DNA of 6,565 nt from Pseudomonadota bacterium. Its GTDB lineage: Bacteria; Pseudomonadota; Gammaproteobacteria; Acidithiobacillales; Acidithiobacillaceae. Positions 1 to 6,565 of the stretch are shown here, piece after piece; the stretch's first letter is position 1, and the number at the start of each line of letters is the position of its first letter. The DNA lies in the NCBI GenBank assembly GCA_021839095.1, contig JAKCBU010000065.1:1-6565 (forward strand). The letters run 5' to 3'. The notes below the pieces were generated by a model that worked only from the letters and a program-made list of their open reading frames with translations, searched no databases and was not told the DNA's origin. A program made the position numbers and the translations under genes.

Positions 1-17
1 CTCCATACACTCTGGTC

Positions 18-1859
18 ATGATAGATTCCCCGGCCTTGAAGACTTTTTCACGCTGGCTTTTCGCTGTGGCTCTGGCCACCGGTTTAAGCGCTTGCGCGAG
101 TATGCCACATCCGGCTCCGGCACTCCCGACCCCGCCACCCCCCAGTACCGGGACAGCGACAACCACGGTCGAAACACCCGCAGCGCAGCGCGCCAAACAG
201 TTCCTGGCCACCGGACACGACCTGGAGGCGGCCAAGGAGTACATCCACACCGCGGCCGAGGCTCGGGGGCAACTGCAGTTACATTACCTGATGGAAGCCG
301 CACGGGCGTCCCTGAAGGGGCGAAAGCCACGGGTTGCCGTGTTGCTGGCCGACGAGGTATTGCGCCTGCAGCATGACAACCCCGGCCTGCGCGGCGCGGC
401 CCTCTGGGTACGCGCACAGGGGCTCATGGACCAGGGACAGACGCCGAACGCCAAAGGCAATCTCGAAGAATTGCTGACCATCGCCAGCACGCCCCAGGAC
501 GTGCGTGCCGAGGCCATGGGCACGTTGGCCACCCTCTATACGCAAGAAGGTCACGACCTGACCGCCCTCAATTTTCTGATCGAGCGGGACAGCCTCCTGA
601 CAGGCGATGCGGTGACCAGAAATCACCGCCGCATCCATGCGCTCCTGGGGGCGCAGTCAGCCGCCAGAATCCAGAATTGGCAAGGGCGCAGTGGCAATCC
701 TCTGGTACAGGAATGGCTCGCCTTTGCCCTCATCAGCCGCCAGAATCCTGACCCACGGCAGCGGCAAACCGCCATTAGCGCCTGGTTGGCAGCGCACCCC
801 GGCCATCCGCTCATCGACTTCTCTGCCACGGCGACGCGGGCCAATGACACCGCGCCACTGGCCACCCGCAATGACATCTGCGCCTTGTTGCCATCTTCCG
901 GTCCCTACGCGCCCCTTTCGGCGGGTATCGCTGCCGGGCTGGAGACAGCGGCACAGTTGCAATCCGGACCCGCGGTGCGCATTCTGCAAAGCACCGGGAA
1001 TCCCAGCTATACCGCCGTGCTTTTCGAGCGCGGGGTGAAAGAAGGCTGTAAAGCGTTTGTCGGGCCATGGCTGCCTCAGGACATCAACGCGGTGGCCGCC
1101 GTCCGGCGCCCGGCAGATCCGCCGGTTATCGCCCTTGGCGCGGCGCCTGGCGTACGGCAAACCGGTTTCTATACCCTGAGCCTGAGCCGCGACGTCGCCG
1201 CCCGACAGATCGCCACTCAGAGTTATGCGGCCGGCTACCGGCATGTGTACGTGCTTTATCCTCAGGATTCCAGCGGTGCGGCCATTCAGGCGGACTTTCT
1301 CGCGGTCTGGAAAAAACTCGGTGGCGCGGTGCGCGGAGTCACCACTTATCTGCCGGGGCACACGCTCACTCGCGCGGCGCGGCAACTGCTCAGCACGCCT
1401 CCCGGGCGACGCAGCTTCATTTTTCTGATCGCCGGTGTCAAAAACGCCAGCGCTGCCGTATCCTCTATCCGGCTGATTAACAGCAATGTGCCCATTTTCA
1501 GCCCCGCACTGCTGCAAGGCGCCGCTTTGCCGGATGATGCGCAGAGCCTGTCCGGCATCGAGTCCGTCGACATGCCGTGGGTCATCAACGCCACACGAAG
1601 CTGGCCGCAGGCGGCGCCTCTGCTGCATACCGCCCTGCCCAACGCCAGCGACGCCCAGTGGCGCATGGCCGCCTTCGGACTCGATGCCTACCGGGTTGCC
1701 GAGCGCATCCTGCGCAAAGACCCGGCCGGCAGCCTGAAGGGGACCACCGGCATCCTCCACTTTACCGCGCATGGGCAAATCGGGCGTGACATGGCGTGGA
1801 TGGAGGTGGAAAATGGCCAGATCGTGCCTTTACCGGGAGTGCCCAAGCCGGGCGTCTGA
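18..1859 (+). CDS. lpoA: Penicillin-binding protein activator LpoA (outer-membrane lipoprotein)
   Basis: In E. coli, LpoA is an outer-membrane lipoprotein that reaches through the periplasm to stimulate the peptidoglycan synthase PBP1A; the same role is inferred here. The 613-residue product starts with a lipoprotein signal: basic n-region (K8, R12), hydrophobic core at about 13-22 and lipobox LSAC with Cys26. Ala follows the Cys and there is no Asp at that position, which fits outer-membrane sorting. A Pro/Thr-rich linker (about 30-54) leads to an alpha-helical, TPR-like N domain (about 57-270). A periplasmic-binding-protein type 1 fold follows from ICALLPSSGPYAPLSAG (287-303) and ends with the family-typical GTTGILHF and DMAW motifs. 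E. coli LpoA is somewhat longer (about 680 residues). ATG at 18 is the only usual start codon ahead of the signal peptide, but no Shine-Dalgarno sequence is visible in the 17 bases before it. The next gene, yraN, is 3 bases downstream, matching the order known in Pseudomonas and E. coli. Confidence 0.9.
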   Translation: MIDSPALKTFSRWLFAVALATGLSACASMPHPAPALPTPPPPSTGTATTTVETPAAQRAKQFLATGHDLEAAKEYIHTAAEARGQLQLHYLMEAARASLKGRKPRVAVLLADEVLRLQHDNPGLRGAALWVRAQGLMDQGQTPNAKGNLEELLTIASTPQDVRAEAMGTLATLYTQEGHDLTALNFLIERDSLLTGDAVTRNHRRIHALLGAQSAARIQNWQGRSGNPLVQEWLAFALISRQNPDPRQRQTAISAWLAAHPGHPLIDFSATATRANDTAPLATRNDICALLPSSGPYAPLSAGIAAGLETAAQLQSGPAVRILQSTGNPSYTAVLFERGVKEGCKAFVGPWLPQDINAVAAVRRPADPPVIALGAAPGVRQTGFYTLSLSRDVAARQIATQSYAAGYRHVYVLYPQDSSGAAIQADFLAVWKKLGGAVRGVTTYLPGHTLTRAARQLLSTPPGRRSFIFLIAGVKNASAAVSSIRLINSNVPIFSPALLQGAALPDDAQSLSGIESVDMPWVINATRSWPQAAPLLHTALPNASDAQWRMAAFGLDAYRVAERILRKDPAGSLKGTTGILHFTAHGQIGRDMAWMEVENGQIVPLPGVPKPGV

Positions 1860-1862
1860 ATC

Positions 1863-4683
<2,821 letters not shown>

Positions 4684-4686
4684 AGC

Positions 4687-5451
4687 ATGCAAAGCATCCT
4701 CCACGCCATTCAGCCGGTCCGTCATATTTCCCTGAAGACCTGGCGCGAAGACTTTGAAATGGATCTGGTCGACAACAACCCCGCCCATCGCGTGCTCCGC
4801 AGCGGCGACACCTGGGTACTGCTCTTCCGTTCCGGCGTCCTTTGTTTTCTCGGCGCCGGACCCGCATTGCAGGCGCGGGTGATTGCCAAGGTGCAGGCCC
4901 AGTTCACCCCCATCACCGATCCCAAGGCCGAAGAACTGGCCATCCGGGTCGGCGAGCGCGATAGCGTGGGACGCGACGGCGTCACCCTCAAAAGCCTCGA
5001 TGAGGAACACATCCTCCTCGTTGCCCTGCGTCTGGCCCAGAGTCTTGCGCTGGAGCTTCACGAAGAAGCGGTCGAGGCTCTGCTGGAAACCACCCTGAAC
5101 CTGCTCTCGGAGGTCACCCGCACTGGGCGTTTACCAGGACGGCGCGGTGGACACTTGCGCTTTCTCGCCTCCACTTCGGCGACCCGCACCGAAATCCTCT
5201 CCCGCCTCGCCGTACTGGACAATCCCGATATCGTCTGGGAAACCCCCGGCCTGGAACTGCTCTCCCGCGAACTCTCCGCCGATCTGGAACTGACCAGCCG
5301 CTTCCGCGCCCTGGACGAGAAGCTCGACGCCATCCACGAGGGTCTGGAGGTCATGATCGTCGCCAGTCGTCACCATCGGGAAACCATCCTTGAATGGATC
5401 ATCATTATCCTGATCTCGGTCGAGGCGCTGATTATGCTCATCGGCAAATAA
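4687..5451 (+). CDS. DUF155 (RMD1/YagE/RMND1-like) protein with C-terminal membrane anchor
   Basis: The 254-residue product is recognised as a DUF155 family member, related to yeast Rmd1 and the mitochondrial proteins RMND1, Sif2/Sif3 and Mrx10. Bacterial members have no firmly established function. The conserved soluble region covers about residues 40-230 and includes LDEEHILLVALRLAQSLAL (104-122), the WETPGLELLSREL block (184-196) and a helical stretch with coiled-coil character (about 197-225) ending in SRHHRETILEW (227-237). A single very hydrophobic segment follows (about 237-252, rich in Ile) with only two residues after it. This suggests a tail-anchored inner-membrane protein facing the cytoplasm, as is typical of the family. 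There is no signal peptide. The ATG is 3 bases after the upstream stop, with only a weak purine-rich leader (GAAG at 4675-4678), so translation is probably coupled to the upstream gene. Its place between heptose enzymes and waaF hints at an envelope role, but that is inference. Confidence 0.82.
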   Translation: MQSILHAIQPVRHISLKTWREDFEMDLVDNNPAHRVLRSGDTWVLLFRSGVLCFLGAGPALQARVIAKVQAQFTPITDPKAEELAIRVGERDSVGRDGVTLKSLDEEHILLVALRLAQSLALELHEEAVEALLETTLNLLSEVTRTGRLPGRRGGHLRFLASTSATRTEILSRLAVLDNPDIVWETPGLELLSRELSADLELTSRFRALDEKLDAIHEGLEVMIVASRHHRETILEWIIIILISVEALIMLIGK

Positions 5452-5456
5452 GAGGA
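5451..5456 (+). promoter_or_regulatory. Ribosome binding site that fixes the GTG start of waaF
   Basis: AGAGGA begins on the last base of the preceding TAA stop codon and lies 8 bases before GTG 5465. It is the best Shine-Dalgarno match near the waaF start, and no in-frame ATG or TTG exists between it and the conserved core, so it supports the GTG. Confidence 0.65.
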
Positions 5457-5464
5457 CCGCAACC

Positions 5465-6565
5465 GTGCCGGCGCAGGGGAATATTTCCGTCATCCACGAG
5501 GTGGGCGAGGCAGAGCCGCCCCATAATGCGCGTGAGGCCTTTATTCCGCACAACACCCGCGTCGCCCACAGCTATGATCCCGCCCGTCTACTGCTGATCG
5601 GGCCGGCCTGGGTAGGCGATATGGTCATGGCGCAGGTATTGCTGCAGGTATTGCGCCGTCGCTGGCCGCATCTACAAGTGGACGTCCTCGCGCCCCCCGC
5701 CAGCATCCCGGTGGCGGAGCGCATGCCGGAGGTGCGGCGGGCGATTTCCCTGGGCATCGGCCACGGGCAACTGGGGCTGCGCCTGCGACGCCAGACCGCC
5801 GAGGCATTGCAGGCACAAGACTATGACTGGTCCATCTGCCTGCCCAACAGCTTTAAATCCGCATTGATCCCGTATTGGGCGCAGGTCCCCACCCGCACCG
5901 GTTTCAGCGGCGAGGCACGCCGTTTGCTGCTGAATGACCGCCGCCGCCTGGACAAAAAAAAATTGCCACGCACCGTGGATCGTTTCGTCGCGCTCGGCCT
6001 GCCGCTGCGTTTTCCCCAGCCCACGCAACTTCCCGCACCCCGTCTGCAGGTGGACCACCATGCTCGTGCCATCGCCTTGCAGCGGCTCGGGATCGACCTG
6101 CCGCAACGGCCGCTGGTCGCCCTGGCGCCCGGCGCCGAGTACGGGCCGGCCAAGCGCTGGCCGGTACACCACTGGATCGCCCTGGCCCGGTCTCTTGTGG
6201 AGCGCGGTGATGCGGTCTGGCTTTTTGGCAGCCCCAAGGATGCGGAAATCACCCAAGCCATCGCCGCGGCGGTCCCCGAGGTGCTTGATCTGGGCGGTCG
6301 AACCAGTCTGCTGGAGGCCATCGATCTACTTTCTCTCGCACCGACCACCGTCAGTAACGATTCCGGTCTGATGCACGTCGCCGGCGCGGTGGGCAGCCGG
6401 ATCGTTGCTTTATATGGCCCCACCCCTCTCAAAATGACGCCACCCCTTTCGCCCGGCGCGCAGCCTCTGCGCCTGGATCTCCCTTGCAGCCCCTGCGGCA
6501 AGCGCGAGTGTCCTCTCAAGCACCATCACTGCATGGAGCATCTCCGTCCGGAACACGTCATACTC
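5465..6565 (+). CDS. waaF: Lipopolysaccharide heptosyltransferase II WaaF (3' end outside window)
   Basis: The frame opens at GTG 5465 and stays open to the window end (367 codons, no stop), so the gene is complete at its 5' end only. WaaF is a cytoplasmic-face GT-B glycosyltransferase (GT9 family) that adds the second L-glycero-D-manno-heptose from ADP-heptose to the LPS inner core. Visible family motifs are LLLIGPAWVGDMVMAQ (42-57, with the conserved Asp52), GHG at about 99-101, LPNSFKSALIP (126-136), ALAPGAEYGPAKRWP (219-233), LFGSPKD, SNDSGLMHVAGA (297-308, nucleotide-sugar binding) and LYGPT (316-320). A Cys/His cluster follows with Cys341, Cys344, Cys349 and Cys356 and three adjacent His residues; this is common in WaaF outside the enteric bacteria. 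The conserved core usually starts within a few residues of the initiator Met, so about 38 extra N-terminal residues are predicted here. The start is set by AGAGGA 8 bases upstream. The gap to the previous gene is 13 bases. Confidence 0.93.
   Translation, partial: MPAQGNISVIHEVGEAEPPHNAREAFIPHNTRVAHSYDPARLLLIGPAWVGDMVMAQVLLQVLRRRWPHLQVDVLAPPASIPVAERMPEVRRAISLGIGHGQLGLRLRRQTAEALQAQDYDWSICLPNSFKSALIPYWAQVPTRTGFSGEARRLLLNDRRRLDKKKLPRTVDRFVALGLPLRFPQPTQLPAPRLQVDHHARAIALQRLGIDLPQRPLVALAPGAEYGPAKRWPVHHWIALARSLVERGDAVWLFGSPKDAEITQAIAAAVPEVLDLGGRTSLLEAIDLLSLAPTTVSNDSGLMHVAGAVGSRIVALYGPTPLKMTPPLSPGAQPLRLDLPCSPCGKRECPLKHHHCMEHLRPEHVIL
5954..5962 (+). repeat. Run of nine A residues inside waaF
   Basis: Nine consecutive A bases encode Lys164-Lys166 of WaaF. 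The reading frame through the run is intact, with WaaF motifs on both sides. In such GC-rich coding sequence a homopolymer this long stands out and is a possible slippage point. Confidence 0.7.

Noticed and set aside
657..1778. Long minus-strand open frame (373 codons) opposite lpoA
   Set aside because: It lies entirely antisense to a well-supported lpoA gene; the translation is Gly/Arg-rich low-information sequence with no family motif. Such frames are expected in GC-rich coding DNA.
5526..5528. ATG near the 5' end of waaF as its start codon
   Set aside because: It is out of frame with the WaaF motifs (offset of one base from the GTG 5465 frame), so it cannot start this protein.
5672..6256. 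Minus-strand 194-codon frame opposite waaF
   Set aside because: It is antisense to clear WaaF motifs and has no recognisable product features.

Overview
The window is a compact, single-strand run of six genes from a Gram-negative proteobacterium. All six read rightward, and four of the five gene junctions are either 4-base ATGA overlaps or 3-base gaps. The lipoprotein signal, the ADP-heptose enzymes and the LPS heptosyltransferase show that it has an outer membrane with heptose-containing LPS. The GC-rich sequence and the gene order lpoA-yraN-SIS protein (shared with Pseudomonas and E. coli) suggest a gammaproteobacterium or a close relative such as Acidithiobacillia. The genus is an inference; nothing in the window proves it.

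Layout: (1) 18-1859 lpoA, an outer-membrane lipoprotein that activates penicillin-binding protein PBP1A. (2) 1863-2228 yraN, a small UPF0102 nuclease-fold protein. (3) 2225-3301 a fused protein with an N-terminal GmhA-type sedoheptulose-7-phosphate isomerase (SIS fold) and a C-terminal HldE/RfaE2-type heptose-1-phosphate nucleotidyltransferase. (4) 3298-4683 a FAD-linked D-2-hydroxyacid dehydrogenase of the GlcD / D-lactate dehydrogenase family. (5) 4687-5451 a DUF155 (RMD1/RMND1-like) protein with one C-terminal membrane anchor. (6) 5465-6565 waaF, LPS heptosyltransferase II, starting at GTG and cut off by the window end.

How the genes fit together: gene 3 carries the first and the ADP-transfer steps of the ADP-heptose pathway, and gene 6 uses the finished ADP-heptose to build the LPS inner core. 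The kinase (HldA), phosphatase (GmhB) and epimerase (HldD) steps are not in the window. lpoA at the head of the same likely transcript places peptidoglycan synthesis control beside LPS core synthesis. The FAD dehydrogenase and the DUF155 protein have no obvious place in this pathway.

The most notable item is the GmhA-HldC fusion, which joins two non-consecutive pathway steps in one polypeptide and keeps the catalytic residues of both halves. I saw no RNA genes, mobile elements, CRISPR arrays or intrinsic terminators, and no non-coding stretch longer than 17 bases.
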